Shown one piece after another: positions 45,492 to 56,757 of a stretch of 64,000 nucleotides of DNA. The stretch comes from Rugalucina vietnamica (taxonomy: Eukaryota > Mollusca > Bivalvia > Lucinida > Lucinidae), in assembly GCA_964017185.1 (NCBI GenBank), contig OZ024882.1:37186488-37250487 (forward strand), in the 5' to 3' direction. Each line of letters begins with the position of its first letter. Position 1 is the first letter of the stretch. Made by a program: the position numbers and the translations under genes. A model generated the notes under the pieces. It was not told the origin of the DNA. It ran no database searches and saw only the letters and a program-made list of their open reading frames with translations.

Positions 45492-46622
45492 TGTGACGAA
45501 ATGAGAGCTGCATGCAAGCCAAACTAGGCAAACTTACCGTCTATGATGGTCACACCCAGTCTCCCGAATGAAGCCCTCTGTATTTATTGTATTTTCATTC
45601 AGAAATTGCTTGAAATGTCTTTATATGCAATGTATTTCCTTGTTTTCGTATTGAAATTCACAACTTTCATGGAGGCCGCCATGTTTCAATCAGATCGATA
45701 AACGCTTGCAATCAAACGCCTCACTCAATGAATTGATAATGGACGGAACCATTTTATATGAGGAAAACAAGACATGTTTTTTAAAGATTTAATTCTTTGA
45801 AATATGAAAATGCAAGAAGCATTTAGCAGAATATCATGTATGAATACGAATCATTTACTTTCTTGTAGATTTAAGGTAAAGAAACCTCCAATTATCATAC
45901 TTATCAGATTTATGAGTTCAACCTGTTCCCCTAGATGGCTAATGGTACAGCCCAAATATGGGTATAAAAGCGAGCGAAAATTGAGAATTGCCGTCTTGCT
46001 GTCCAGTTATTCAGACGGTGCAGATCGAAATAAGCAGTAGACAGTTGTGATTGTCAACTGGAGAAAGCTTCGTGGCACGAACTGAAGGCAGTGTTAGGTT
46101 TCTAAGGGATCATTGCGATACCTGGAGACCAAAGCATTGCTTAAGTTCATCATAGTGCTGAGCACACCTGAGGCCTATACGGTTTAAAGGACCATTGCGG
46201 TACTTGAACCAGCTGGTCTCAGACAAGCTCTTGGGAAGCTCCAGAGACATATTGGCTATAGAGAGATAGCCATATAGACGTTTAGGCTATAGGATAGCCT
46301 TGCAACTAGGAGTTGCAAACCGTAGAGTTGTGGGAAGGTTTGACTTGGATAGTCTTTGAGCAGCAAGTGGTCTGTGAGGTTTCAGACCATCTCAGTTGAG
46401 AACAGCTTGAACTCGTATATGTTTTCTGGTGATTATTCTGTGATTCTTTTATTGCTCAATGAAATCCTAATCAAGATTGTAGACAAAGTAGTCTAGTTTT
46501 TGTTGTAAATTAGTTTATGCATAACCAATCATTTGACAATCAGTCCTGTGGAAAATTTAAATAGTGTTTTTAATTGTTGAATTTGTGGATAGGACCGCTC
46601 GGAACATTACCAAAACGTTACA
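45492..46622 (+). repeat. 3' LTR
   Basis: 1131 bp, nearly identical to the 5' LTR. It is preceded by purine-rich tracts (about 45411-45441 and GGAGGCGTGGGTAG next to the LTR), the likely plus-strand primer region. Confidence 0.92.
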
Positions 46623-46626
46623 ATAC

Positions 46627-48112
46627 TTTTGAGGCACTTGTAATACCGATTTGTTATTTTCATGTAGGAGAATGTAACAGTAGATTGGTAACGTAATTCA
46701 CAAATCAAGTATCCATGCCTTCTTTCTTTTGTGAAATCGCAAGTTTCTCTTCAAAATATCTACATCAGATGTGCCGCAGAGTGTTATTTGTACATCTGTT
46801 CTTACCTTAAACACAATTAATTGTATAGGTCTTAGTTAATTTTGCAGAAAGAACCCTTTAAAATGTACACTATAAAATTAAGTAAAAAATCTTTATATTA
46901 TTTTTAATTCATTAACTTGTTGTAGTCCGCCAGACACTCAGCCAGTAAAGAATGAATCACCACAGAATTATTCAGAGAGCTTGTATACAACAGAGTTAAG
47001 CTTTATGCTGTCGAAAAAGTACATTTTAACAGAAAATAATGCCATAAAATAATGAAGGTAAAGTAATTCACACACAAATTAATGTTCTATTTTGTAAAAC
47101 GTAGTATGTTACAAAAGTAGTTTACATGTTTCTCTTTCACATAAAACTATCAAGTGACATGCAAAGTGAGTCAGTAGAACATTTGGTGAGTCAAGAGAAC
47201 ATTTGGGATAGAAAACATTAACTTTAAGTGGACCAGGGCGTCAAAGAATGTGCCTATTTTAAATTGCGTGTATATAAAAAGACAATAAACGCACACTTTT
47301 TGGATTATCTGTATACATGGTGACATAGATTAATGATAAAAACGATATACCAAGACGACTTATGTCTTCAGTCACTGAATGTATAAATTATGTGATCCTA
47401 CAGTGTATCTTGTAAAGTTTGTTTTCTGTTTGCTACATGGTATGGTCATAGGTCTTTCACTGCTGTCACATAGAATATTTCTACCTCTTATTTAGCAAAT
47501 GATACGCATAGGGTAACGTAGTTCACAAAACTGTGGTATATTTCAGCAGCTTTAGATGCCACTTAATCTTGGGAAAAATGAACAAAAGCTAGCCAAAATT
47601 TGTATTTGTTCTCCAAGCATCTATCAATACCCTTGCCAAAAACATGACTCACCTTAACTAAACATGCCGGTTAGTAGTATTTTGTGAGACATAAAAAGTG
47701 GTCACGTAATTCACGTAAGGATATGGGACATCAGTAATTGAGACATCAAAATTTTAATTTTTACTTAAGAACCAAATCCAAGACGTCAAATGAAAGGTCT
47801 ATGTATACGACCTTGGTATATGATAGAAAATCGCCTATCCGAACAATTTATTTTCAATAATAAGTTCTGTGATAAGCTTACTATGCTGATGGGACAGCAT
47901 TTTTGCTGCTTTTTTGTGGGGTGTCCTGTGGAAAACGTCTTACACAGCGACTGTAGACCACTTCTTCTGCTTTTCTTTCACATGACTGTAGAGTTATAAC
48001 CTGAACCGAGATGAAAACGCCCCAAAACACTTAAAAACTACTTGTGTACTTGAAAATATATGGATGGGACACAAAAATCACCGAATTCGATCACTTAACT
48101 CGTTTAAAGCAA
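46627..48112. other. Intergenic / probable K+ channel 3' UTR
   Basis: No coding frame. A minus-strand AATAAA at 47847-47852, about 260 nt past the channel stop codon, is a possible polyadenylation signal. Confidence 0.45.
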
Positions 48113-48958
48113 TTACCCATCAATCAATTCAGGTTTGTGCTTCTTGAGGTGGTATGATACATCCTTGTGGTAGGAATAATAACTACTGAAACTGGATGCA
48201 ATAACACCTATTGGCATTGCCAGAGTGACAACTCCGCAGACTGCGCATGTCCCGGCTAGCACATGACCTGTTATGGTGTCCGGGTAGTAGTCCCCGTATC
48301 CAACTGTTGTTAGTGTAATCAACGCCCAGTACATCCCGGTAAAACAGGAGTCAAACTTATCATTCTGGTATTCTACTGCAAACATCAGCCACCCAAACAT
48401 CATCACCAGCAACAGAAGTAAGGCGAACAACACTCCGATTTCAGACAAGCTTGACTTGATAGAAAGACTCATGATCTTAAACGCCATAGAATGTCTAGCG
48501 ATTCTGATCAGCCGGGTTACTTGAAGCAGAACCAGATACTGAACAAACATGAAAAATATGAATCCTGGCATGTTTTTAAAATGTTCTAAGTACATTTCAA
48601 GGAAAAACCCAAGCCAAAATGATAAAGCTCCAAGTATCTCGCAAATATGAAATGGAAACTTGAAATACTGCCGCAAGCTTGGACAAGAAATTATGCGTAA
48701 GATAATCTCGAGTGTTATCAACACAAAACATGCGGTTAGCGTGTATGTAAGCCCAGGATGTAGTTTGCTGTAAGCCTCGTCTAAACTTGCATGAGTGGCG
48801 TTGCTACTACTGTTGTTTAACTCCAGAATCGCGAAGAAATATTTCAAAGTCTCCTTCTGCTCTGGTGTTCTAGAATCAACCCTCGTATACCCGGTAGTAT
48901 CATAGGACAAGATGAACATTGACAGTATCACAATAAACGCCATGAATACAGCCCAAAT
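48113..48958 (-). CDS. K+ channel exon 3 (S1 to C-terminus)
   Basis: Acceptor TTTTCTTTTCAG, then IWAVFMAFIVIL. Carries S1-S6, the pore and the stop TAA. Phase 0 entry. Confidence 0.9.
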   Translation of the reverse strand: MWAVFMAFIVILSMFILSYDTTGYTRVDSRTPEQKETLKYFFAILELNNSSSNATHASLDEAYSKLHPGLTYTLTACFVLITLEIILRIISCPSLRQYFKFPFHICEILGALSFWLGFFLEMYLEHFKNMPGFIFFMFVQYLVLLQVTRLIRIARHSMAFKIMSLSIKSSLSEIGVLFALLLLLVMMFGWLMFAVEYQNDKFDSCFTGMYWALITLTTVGYGDYYPDTITGHVLAGTCAVCGVVTLAMPIGVIASSFSSYYSYHKDVSYHLKKHKPELIDG

Positions 48959-49773
48959 CTGAAAAGAAAATTCTAAGTAAAATTACAAATCATGATTGTT
49001 CTCGTCGTTTGTTTGTTCTGAATACATAGTCTGTGGATAGACTTGGAATATTTAAACACTAAATTAGCAAAGCAATCAGGTAAGCCTGTACAATAAGGAT
49101 CACATTAAAAACTTTCATCGTTGTCGGTGTAAAAACGGGTTTGAAACAACATAGTTTGCATCTCGCAGGATAAATTAAGAATGCGTACATTTCCCTTCGT
49201 ACCTAACTTTCAGGTACACGTATATATCAGATCACAACCTAATACATCTTATATTGTCATGACAATCGAGTGATTCGTCTTTATTACTGTATAATTCCTT
49301 GTTTTTGTTTCCGTTTTAGATGGCCCTACTAACCTTGGCGAATCTAGAAGAGCTTGGTTCATCTAAAAATAGCCATAGCTTAGACTTTATTGTAGTCGCT
49401 GTGTTCATCAGGAATAAGTTGGTGTTTCTCCTGTAATGTTCTGTTAGATCTCTGATTGTTCTTTTGTCATTGTCCGACCTGGAATCAGTTACAGGCACCA
49501 AGACAAGTTATTGATTATAATTACTAGGTGCAATGACATTGCACTGCTTTTGACTTAAAACAATTTTAAGATGTACATTAAAATGGTATTCAGTATGCCA
49601 AGAGATAACACATCTTGAACCCAATACACTCTGAGAACAACTACCTATGGTTCATGTGCATACTAAATAGGACATTCGCTAGAAACGTCGCTGTTTTCAG
49701 AAATATCAAGGCCGTCGTCGGTTTCGGCCGGACCACAATTTTCGATTATTCGGCCGAAAACGTGTTTGCCTGT

Positions 49774-49816
<43 letters not shown>

Positions 49817-51397
49817 AAGTGTGGTGGCCCAATTAATTGATATTAAGCGTGCTCAGTGAATCTGCCCGAGGGTGTGAAAGACGGTCGTTATAAAAACAAT
49901 CACGAAAATGACACCTGTATTAAAGACTGGTATTGTCATGTTATTGGATTTTGACGGATTATCGTATGAAGAGAACGTTCTTTAATTCATTGTAAATAAA
50001 ACCGATTCTCTGGGATCTTGGAATATTTTAAAAAAAAAGTTAAGCTGTATTCCACAGTTCAAATGTCTACTTATCAGTAACCCAATCACTGTTTATTATT
50101 GCATTAAATCAACAATGCCGAAAAATCTTTTACGTATAAAATTTGTTTAAACGTGCATGTTATAATTATATCATGGAACATATACCGCCGGTTCCTAATC
50201 AACTGACATCTTTCGAATTCCCTGAGCGTTCCTTAGGCAAGGGGAATCCTGTGAGTATGAGATTTCAGGCCTCATAGTTTTCGACCAGTACGTGGCTTCA
50301 TCATGTCCCAAAAATTGTCTCAAAGTGCATTAAAATCGTTTCTACGGACGTCCGGAAGTATAAAATTTTCTCGGGGGAGATCCCCCGAACCCCCCTTACG
50401 AGAGGGGGGAACGCCCCCTCTCGTGCTCTCCCCCTACTCGTGCCTTCGGCACTCGTGAACGTCTTTGACCTTTCATGGCCGGACCACTTTTCAAAAGCCG
50501 ACGACGGCCCTGAATATACAGGTATCATTATGCTAGTTCAAGTAGCTCTTTGCTAGTTTTAATCTTTTATATCTGAACATTTAATTGATAGACCAATATT
50601 TACATTTTTATTGCAATCGCCCTAGATGAAAGTATCTGTCTTGATGTTCTTCATTTCCCAATGAAAAACATTAAGTCACGTGATCTAGAGGCCACGCCTA
50701 TGGGCGGGCCGACGTCAAAACCCATCCAGTGACGTTGTTTGTTTACTCTTGTTGTTGTGACGTTGGTCGCGTATCGCCATGACGTTAGGCGCGAAAATTT
50801 GACGTTATGGCTGTTCCAAAATTACGTTAAGTGGGATTTAATGTCAAATAACATGAAAATGAACGGTGACTTGCGAAATTAAAAATCTGATACTTGATTG
50901 ATAATATAAAATGTAAATATAAGTATTGAAATTCAGATTTTAGCTTTCACTGGATGATGAAAAACATTAGCTGTTTTAATGTCTCCGAGAAGCCCTTCGG
51001 GCTTCACAGACATTAAAACAGCCTAATGGTTTTCATCATCCAGTGAAAGCTAAAATCTGAATTTCAATTCTTAAATAATCTGTAGTTACCTGTAAAATGC
51101 CTTCCAGCAGCAAGGCTGAAGAAGTCCCGGTGATACGTCCCAAAATTCCAGTTCACTTTTCATCGAAGAATGGCAAACATTTCGCGGAATATGCAGTTCT
51201 CCAGTTCGACATGCCTCAAGAACTGCAGCAAATATTTTTGGATTCCTATCAAAGAAAAACTCGCCACGTTCTTGGTTATAAAATTTTGTGCTTTTATCCA
51301 GCTTTGCAAGAATGGAATTTGGAAAACGTTGTAATGTACTAAAGTGGCTTTCAAATATTTTCCCGCCAATGTTGAATTTTACTATCTCTGTAGCCAT
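48113..51397 (-). CDS. Voltage-gated potassium channel, Shaw/Kv3-like (complete, three exons)
   Basis: Exons 51090-51397, 49334-49478 and 48113-48958, with GT..AG borders and agreeing phases, give 432 residues. Residues 1-100 form the T1/BTB tetramerisation domain (FNIGG..F, FFDRNP, CRTGELHIP). They include the HX5CX20CC zinc motif that marks non-Shaker (Kv2/3/4) subfamilies. S1 is at about 152-172, S2 at 220-242 (conserved Glu), S3 at 254-272, S4 at 290-308, S5 at 325-347, selectivity filter TTVGYGD at 368-374, S6 at 383-408. S4 keeps only R300, R303 and R306; the first three gating-charge positions read Q, V, Q. S6 reads AMPIGVI where Kv channels have AMPVPVI. NNSSS and NAT in the S1-S2 loop are glycosylation candidates. 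The C-terminus is very short. Kv3-like is my best reading; a modifier subunit is possible. Confidence 0.88.
49334..49478 (-). CDS. K+ channel exon 2 (T1-S1 linker)
   Basis: Acceptor CTGATTCCAG, donor CCAAG|GTTAGT. Encodes the linker ending KLWLFLDEPSSSRFAK, matching the Kv pre-S1 pattern LW.LFE.P.SS. Its first base completes an Arg codon from exon 1. Confidence 0.86.
49709..50511. mobile_element. hAT-like MITE in K+ channel intron 1
   Basis: The termini AGGCCGTCGTCGG and CCGACGACGGCCCT are inverted repeats, extended inward by CGGCCGGACCAC.(A/T)TTTTC in both. The flanks (AAATATCA and GAATATAC) look like a decayed 8-bp duplication. The interior has a T homopolymer (49769-49815) and nested small palindromes (CCCCCTCTCGT, GTGCCTTCGGCAC). 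Non-coding. Confidence 0.6.
50921..51072. repeat. Long near-perfect foldback hairpin beside a 5' splice site
   Basis: Two arms of about 74 bp (AAGTATTGAAATTCAGATTT.. and its complement) meet at GAAGCCC-TTC-GGGCTTC. Only a few mismatches are visible. Its edge lies 17 nt from the exon 1 donor of the K+ channel gene. It could be a foldback MITE. The arms are longer and more perfect than in animal miRNA precursors. Confidence 0.85.
51090..51397 (-). CDS. K+ channel exon 1 (T1 domain, start codon)
   Basis: Starts at ATG 51397 (MATEIVKFNIGG). Ends with CCWKAFY and two bases of an Arg codon, donor TACAG|GTAACT. Holds the whole T1 domain. Confidence 0.87.
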
Positions 51398-51885
51398 ACT
51401 AAAGACTGCTTACACTATGCCAGGCCTCAAGAGCATAATGTTTAAGTAATTCACGATTACATCAACTGAACCACAATCCAGTAGAGTTGTTATTCTAAAA
51501 TATTAGTTCTATATCTTCGAAGTACTTTATACATATACGATTTGGTTCCGATTTACTTTATAATTAGTATATTAACTTTTAGCCTTTTGTCTGTAAGCTT
51601 GTAAGCATTTAAGACTCTTAATACAAATAATTACAAGTATAACAGTTCGCCCTGTTCGACACATGATATACGTATCAAACACGTACGAATTATACATGTC
51701 TGTACCAGGATTTAATGTAATTGCTTTTGTATACTTGCTCCCGCTCAAGACACCAACGTCATTTATTTAAACATCGCAAACCCGATTGATTGTCGCCAAA
51801 ACTAAGATGGGACATGAAAAGCACAACAACGTAATATGTAAATAAGATATTCTTTTTCACAATATAAACGATACTTTGATTGCGA
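51398..51885. other. K+ channel upstream region
   Basis: About 490 bp between the channel start codon and the large transposon. AT-rich, with no clear TATA or CpG island. The channel's promoter must lie here or across the transposon. Confidence 0.45.
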
Positions 51886-52044
51886 ACCAGGCTGCAATCT
51901 GATTAAAACCAGATGTTTCACAGTAACATCTGACAGTCATCGATCGTAGGTCATCTTCAGTGACCCAGGAAAATCCGAAAATTCTATTTTTAGGCGAACA
52001 AATCAAATCGCTCGTTGCAAACTCAGTTCGGTTAACGTATCAAA

Positions 52045-52348
52045 ATGGCGGCGGTTGTTAAAAATTTGAGTGAAGCGGTTGATTCCGTCCTTAAAAACGT
52101 GAATTTGTCGAAACTGAAGCAACACCAGCTTGAACTACTGGATCTTTTGGTGCAAGGGAAAGATTGTGTCGGAATATTGCCTACTGGATATGGCAAATCG
52201 CTTCCGTACCAACTGTATTTGCCGGTAAAACGTGAAATGGCTGGACAGTGTGACGAAAAGATCATTGTGTGTTGCCCGTTAGTGTCGTTAATGAACGACC
52301 AAGTTAAGCGTTTAGAAGCTATGGGTCAAGTTAAACCAGGATATAAAG
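52045..52348 (+). pseudogene. RecQ-like helicase, exon 1
   Basis: Starts MAAVVKNLSEAVDSVLKNVN and carries helicase motif I (GILPTGYGKSLPYQL, Walker A at about residues 46-52) and motif Ia (CCPLVSLMNDQV). RecQ helicases unwind DNA 3' to 5' with ATP. A donor AAAG|GTTTGT follows. The short leader puts the start about 150 bp from the transposon's left end. Bivalve and cnidarian genomes hold many such RecQ-like proteins. Exon 2 continues it in phase at 56090; lobe 2 of the helicase is missing, so the gene is broken as a whole. Confidence 0.82.
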
Positions 52349-52611
52349 GTTTGTTAAGCTACCTCATTTCTTTAATATGAAATAAAGGCACACTGCCTTA
52401 GCCGCAAACACACACGCTAAACTTTTTGCTAGAAACTTTGTTGATTAACTTAATTTAACCGTTACCGTCATCGTCAAGTGAAGTATTGTCAATTTGGTGT
52501 GACACCAGTAAACCATTCAGACTCAGTGTCTATCCAGCTGTCCAATGGGAGAATACCAGACTATTTTGATTTGATTTAAAGGAGATAGTTCTCAGCTCCC
52601 TGCTCCCTACT

Positions 52612-53622
52612 TGTAGGTAGGTGGGTGGATGTAGGTGGGTTGGTTGATAGATGTAGGCAGGTAGGTAAGACTGGTTGGTAGGTGGTAGGTTGGAGGGTGG
52701 AGGAAGACAGTTAGGTGGTTGGATGGGGGAAGGTGGGGGTGGATGAGTGGAGGTAGGTAAGTAGGTGGTAGGTAGCTAGGTAGTTCGGGGTGGAAGTACG
52801 TGGAAGGTAGGTGGGTGGTAGATGTAGGTAGATTAGTAAGGTATGTAGGTAGGTGAGTGGGTTGAGATAGATAGGTAGGTAGGTGGGTGGGGTAGGTAGG
52901 TGGGTGTGTGGGTGGAGGTAGGTAGGTAGGTAGGTCGGAAAATAGGTAGCTGGATTGATGAATGGGTGGTAGGTGTAGGTAGTTATATAGATAGGTGGAT
53001 GGGTGGGGTGGGTAGGTAGGTAGTTAGGTGGGTGTGTGAGTGGAGGTAGGTAGGTAGGTAGGTCGGAAGATAGGTAGCTGGGTGTGATGGATGGGGGGTA
53101 GGTGTAGGTAGGTAGGTAGGTTGGTTGGTTGGTAGGTAGGTAGGTAGGTAGGTAGGTAGGTAGGTAGGTAGGTAGGTAGGTAGGCAAGTAGGTGGGTGGA
53201 TGGATGGATGTAGGTAGGTAGGAAGGTGGTAAGGTAGGTTAGTTGGTTGGTAGGTAGGTAGGTGAGTAGGTAGAAATGAAGATGGGTTGGTAGAGGTAGG
53301 TATTTATGTAGGTAGGTGGTATGAAGGCAGGTAGGTGGATATGTGGGTGGAGAAAGGCGGGTTGGGTTTGTTGATAGGTAGGTATGTAGGTTGATGAGTG
53401 GCTGGAGTTGGGTGGATGGAGGTAGGTAGGTGGATGGGTATTTGGGTGGAGGTAGGTAGGTAGATAGTAGTTGGGTGGATGTAGGTGAGTGGAGGTAGGT
53501 TGTCGTGTGTGTGTGTGTGTGTGTGGGTGGATGTAAGTAGGTAGGTAGATAGCAGGTGGGTGGGTGGGTGGGTGGAGGTAGGTCGGTGGGTGGGTGGCAG
53601 GGTGTATGTAGGTAGGTATACA
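52612..53622. repeat. 1-kb GGTA/GGTG simple-repeat tract
   Basis: Variants of (GTAG)n with GGTGG and GGATG interruptions, and a (GT)n patch near 53508-53525. It lies in the RecQ-like intron. All Pro/Thr/Tyr-rich frames here are repeat artefacts. Confidence 0.95.
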
Positions 53623-53689
53623 AAAGGAATGTAAACTTTTTTTTATCAAAGATTGAAAAAGGTATAAATAATTTGGCTAAAAACCCCAA

Positions 53690-54345
53690 ACAAGAGGGTT
53701 TGGTGTGTCCTAGTGAAGGGTCTCCGACTAAAAGCCGAAACGACTGATGGGACCGAAACGACACGTTGGGTATCTGACAGGTCGAAACTACTAATGGGGC
53801 CGATACGACCTGTTACAGATGTTTGGAGTGTTCGAATCGAGAGAGAAACGATTCGCGCCCGAAACGTCCTTTTGTGGCTCGGTTTGCTCGGCCCGAACCT
53901 GCTGGAAAAAAACTACGGTAACCCCATTGTCGCCGCCAGGTAGCGCTGTAAGCACTGACCTGTCGCCTTTGACGCTTGGCTTCTGGGATTTTCCGCCATT
54001 GCGGCCATATTTTCCGCCATAATTAGAGTACAGACATTCATTTTATAATTAGGAATTGAAGGTATTTTGTAAGTTTCTCTTCCGATATGTATTGTGTTAC
54101 CAAGATAAATATAAACATATGTTTTGGAAAAAAAAATATTAACTTAGATAAGGTTTTAGATAAGGTATCGTCTGATCTCATGAACACGGGATTAGCCGAT
54201 TTTGGCTATATCCCATAATTCAAAGCGTTAAATGCGAGAGATATCGATCTAGATGAGGTCTCGTCAGATCTCGCGAGAATGCGGTAAACCGTGTTACATA
54301 GAGACAAGAGATCGTCGTCTGAATTTGTAAATTTTGCTTTTAATA
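53690..54345. other. Intron sequence with GAAACGAC-type short repeats
   Basis: 53740-53820 repeats GAAACGACTGATGGGACC and GAAACTACTAATGGGGCC-like units. 54150-54285 has two diverged copies of TAGAT.AGGT.TCGTC.GATCTC. No coding function seen. A TTG microsatellite follows at about 54516-54540. Confidence 0.5.
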
Positions 54346-54879
54346 TTTTTTAACAGTTTTGTAAACAAATTTGATCTGAAATAGGACCGATGGAAGTACG
54401 TTTCACAAAGAAAAATGTATAGTCAAGAAAAGAAAAAATTTCCCGACATCTGAATTGTCGACGAAAATGGCCGTCCACAGCCTTACCCTTCCGGTTTAAA
54501 CGATTCGCTTTATTGTTGTTGTTGTTGTTGTTGTTGTTCTTATGTACACATGTAATCTTAAAGCAAACACATGTGTGTTTGCTATAAATTATACTTTCAC
54601 TAGCACACAACTTTTAGTTGTTGTTTATCATTTTGGCATATTGCTGCCTATCAGCACTCTGTGCTTTTTATACTCATCTGTACTTAAGTCATGTGTACAC
54701 TCAAACTGAAACTTATCCCTGTAAGAACAGTTTTTATCATCATATTACATTATCCTTCCTGAACAAACATCATCAGTGACATCTTTTCTGTCTGTGTTTA
54801 TCGCCGTGGGTTTATACGTGGTCATACAGTGCTTAGAGATCGCAAGCGTTTTGAAAACGCTTAATATACTTGTGTTTTT

Positions 54880-54892
54880 TATTGTCTTTTTT

Positions 54893-54924
<32 letters not shown>

Positions 54925-54931
54925 TTTTTTA
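54880..54931. repeat. T-rich homopolymer tract
   Basis: Runs of T broken by single G residues in the RecQ-like intron. No other feature in 54600-55480. Confidence 0.85.
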
Positions 54932-55480
54932 TACAAATATACAGGCCAGTTACTCCTGGATTCTACCAGAGTGGACTTATCACACGTATATGCTGGTTTT
55001 CTGATGTGTAGGTTCAAGATTCTAATAATCCACAAACAAATCCTAATACCTCGGTTTATTTGTTTATGATGATGTACAATGACATGCACAAATTATACAA
55101 AATTATATTCAACCCATTCCTTACAGAATTACAGGGAACAACTCGTAAAATCATTATGTAAACATGTCCATAAAATATGCAGCTGTAAAATAATGAAAAT
55201 TTTCAGGTGAAAAAAAATTTGAATATTTACTTATTTTTGCATTGAGGCAGTTCTTACTAGTATCCACAATCTTTGATTTAGAGCAAAAATAAGAATAATT
55301 GGTATACCCTAGTAGACCCCAGTTGACATTTTATCATGATGTACATTGTGCAGTATAATAACAAAAAAAAGACAATCTTGTACATGTACATAACAATAGA
55401 GAAAACAGTGTTTTAATATTTTAAAATATCAGCTTGAACACATAACCTGTGTATCACAAAAATCTTCCTGGAAAATGTAT

Positions 55481-55977
55481 GATATAGAGGATATTTACTT
55501 TTTTGAGGTGAATACCAAATATGTTTCAGCAAGTGAATTGAAAACATAAGAATTTTCACGAGTGAAAATTTAGATGTTTTCAACTCACAAGATGAAATAT
55601 ATTTGGTATTCACCGATAAAAAGTAAATTTTCTTTTTATTTTATACAATACATGGCATTTTCCCATTCTCAAGGAAGGCGGGGGAAATGCAAAAACCCAA
55701 AATTTTTGAAATGATAAATAATTTAGGTACCACAGTGTTCCTTACATTCTAACTAAGAAAATGAATACCCACACTTTATGCTTTCGTTCATAAATAACAG
55801 AGTTATTGACGTTTGAATTTCTGAAGTGAGGCATATTTCATGACATCAAGTGAATGGAAACGTCAGAAGTAATCCAAAATCTACAATGAAAATATCAGCT
55901 GATATTAATCACTAGTGAAAACATCAATATCAATTCTACAGTGAACATATCACTTTTATTCATAAAAGTATAAAATA
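55481..55977 (-). mobile_element. Family C non-autonomous element, inverted copy
   Basis: Reverse-orientation relative of 29706-30285: GATATAGAGGATATTTACTT, GAGGTGAATACCAAATATG, TTTTCACGAGTGAAAA, ATACCCACACTTTATGCTTT, to TTTATTCATAAAAGTATAAA. Diverged by roughly a tenth to a fifth by eye. Confidence 0.62.
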
Positions 55978-56089
55978 AACATAGGATATGTGTTCGAACT
56001 GATAGGATTATATGTGTATTCGAAAATGCTGTTTTGGGTAACATCTTGCAGGTCCTTCAATGAATTATGACATACTTTTTTCTCTCTAG

Positions 56090-56249
56090 GATGTGATCCT
56101 GATACAGATCAGAAGATTACCGAGGGCAACATTGATATTATTTTTGCATCACCAGAATCGCTTGTTGGAGATGTACAGTTTCGAGCACAACTTCAAACCC
56201 TGAATGTGTCATTGATAGTTATAGATGAGTTCCATACGATTATGACCTG
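56090..56249 (+). pseudogene. RecQ-like helicase, exon 2
   Basis: Acceptor TTTCTCTCTAG, then CDPDTDQKITEGNIDIIFAS, PESL, and the DEAH-box position VIDEFHTIMTW, ending ACCTG|GTGAGC. The DEFH box is the variant common in these invertebrate RecQ-like proteins. Phase agrees with exon 1. The next in-frame partner is absent. Confidence 0.78.
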
Positions 56250-56757
56250 GTGAGCAATAATTGTAAACATAACAAAACTGTGCAAAGTGAAAAATAAATA
56301 ATGACCAGGAACTGACACAATCAAAATTCCGCCCTAAAAACCTAGGTGGGATAAAACAAAAAAGCACAGATAGGTACAGATACAAAGAGAACATATCATC
56401 ACGAAGATATATCCATGTAATGTATACCCCCTCATACCCTACACTGGGGGTTTGCAGGGGTATACCTGGTTTTCTTAATTTTGATCCAAAACACAGATTA
56501 TGGGTACACGTTAGAACCGGCGGTTCTAATGTTTACCCACAATCAATGTTTTGAGTTAAAATATCAAGTTCTATATAACGAAATTTTCAATTTTTACAGC
56601 TGAAAAAAAAATTAATGTATATTGCATGGGCAAGTTTTCATAATGTTACGGTAAGATTAGTGAGCAGCTATTTCCCCGAAAGGTGGCTACTCAGTTAACC
56701 AAACTTAAATTTATATATCATGAGGTGCAAACGGTATAAGACATTATTAAAACTAAA

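Larger units (their letters stand above)
39162..46622 (+). mobile_element. Ty3/Gypsy LTR retrotransposon, looks whole and young
   Basis: Two 1.13-kb LTRs (TGTGACG..GTTACA) bracket one long gag-pol frame. ATAC flanks both ends (39158-39161 and 46623-46626), a 4-bp target duplication. The primer-binding site just inside the left LTR (40295-40312, TGGTGGCAGCGGTGGGAT) matches the 3' end of tRNA-Leu. The LTRs differ at only about two positions, so insertion was very recent on an evolutionary scale. No breaks are visible. Clade not assigned. There is no envelope frame and no chromodomain that I can see. Confidence 0.93.

Noticed and set aside
40352-45517. Many minus-strand frames over the retrotransposon (up to 131 codons)
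   Set aside because: Shadows of the 1655-residue plus-strand frame; composition and order match no protein.
50921-51072. A microRNA precursor
   Set aside because: Arms of about 74 bp with few mismatches are longer and more perfect than animal pre-miRNAs; a foldback MITE is likelier without small-RNA data.
52711-53764. Long Pro/Thr/Tyr/Leu-rich frames (up to 246 codons)
   Set aside because: Translations of the GGTA simple repeat; open only because the repeat lacks stops.
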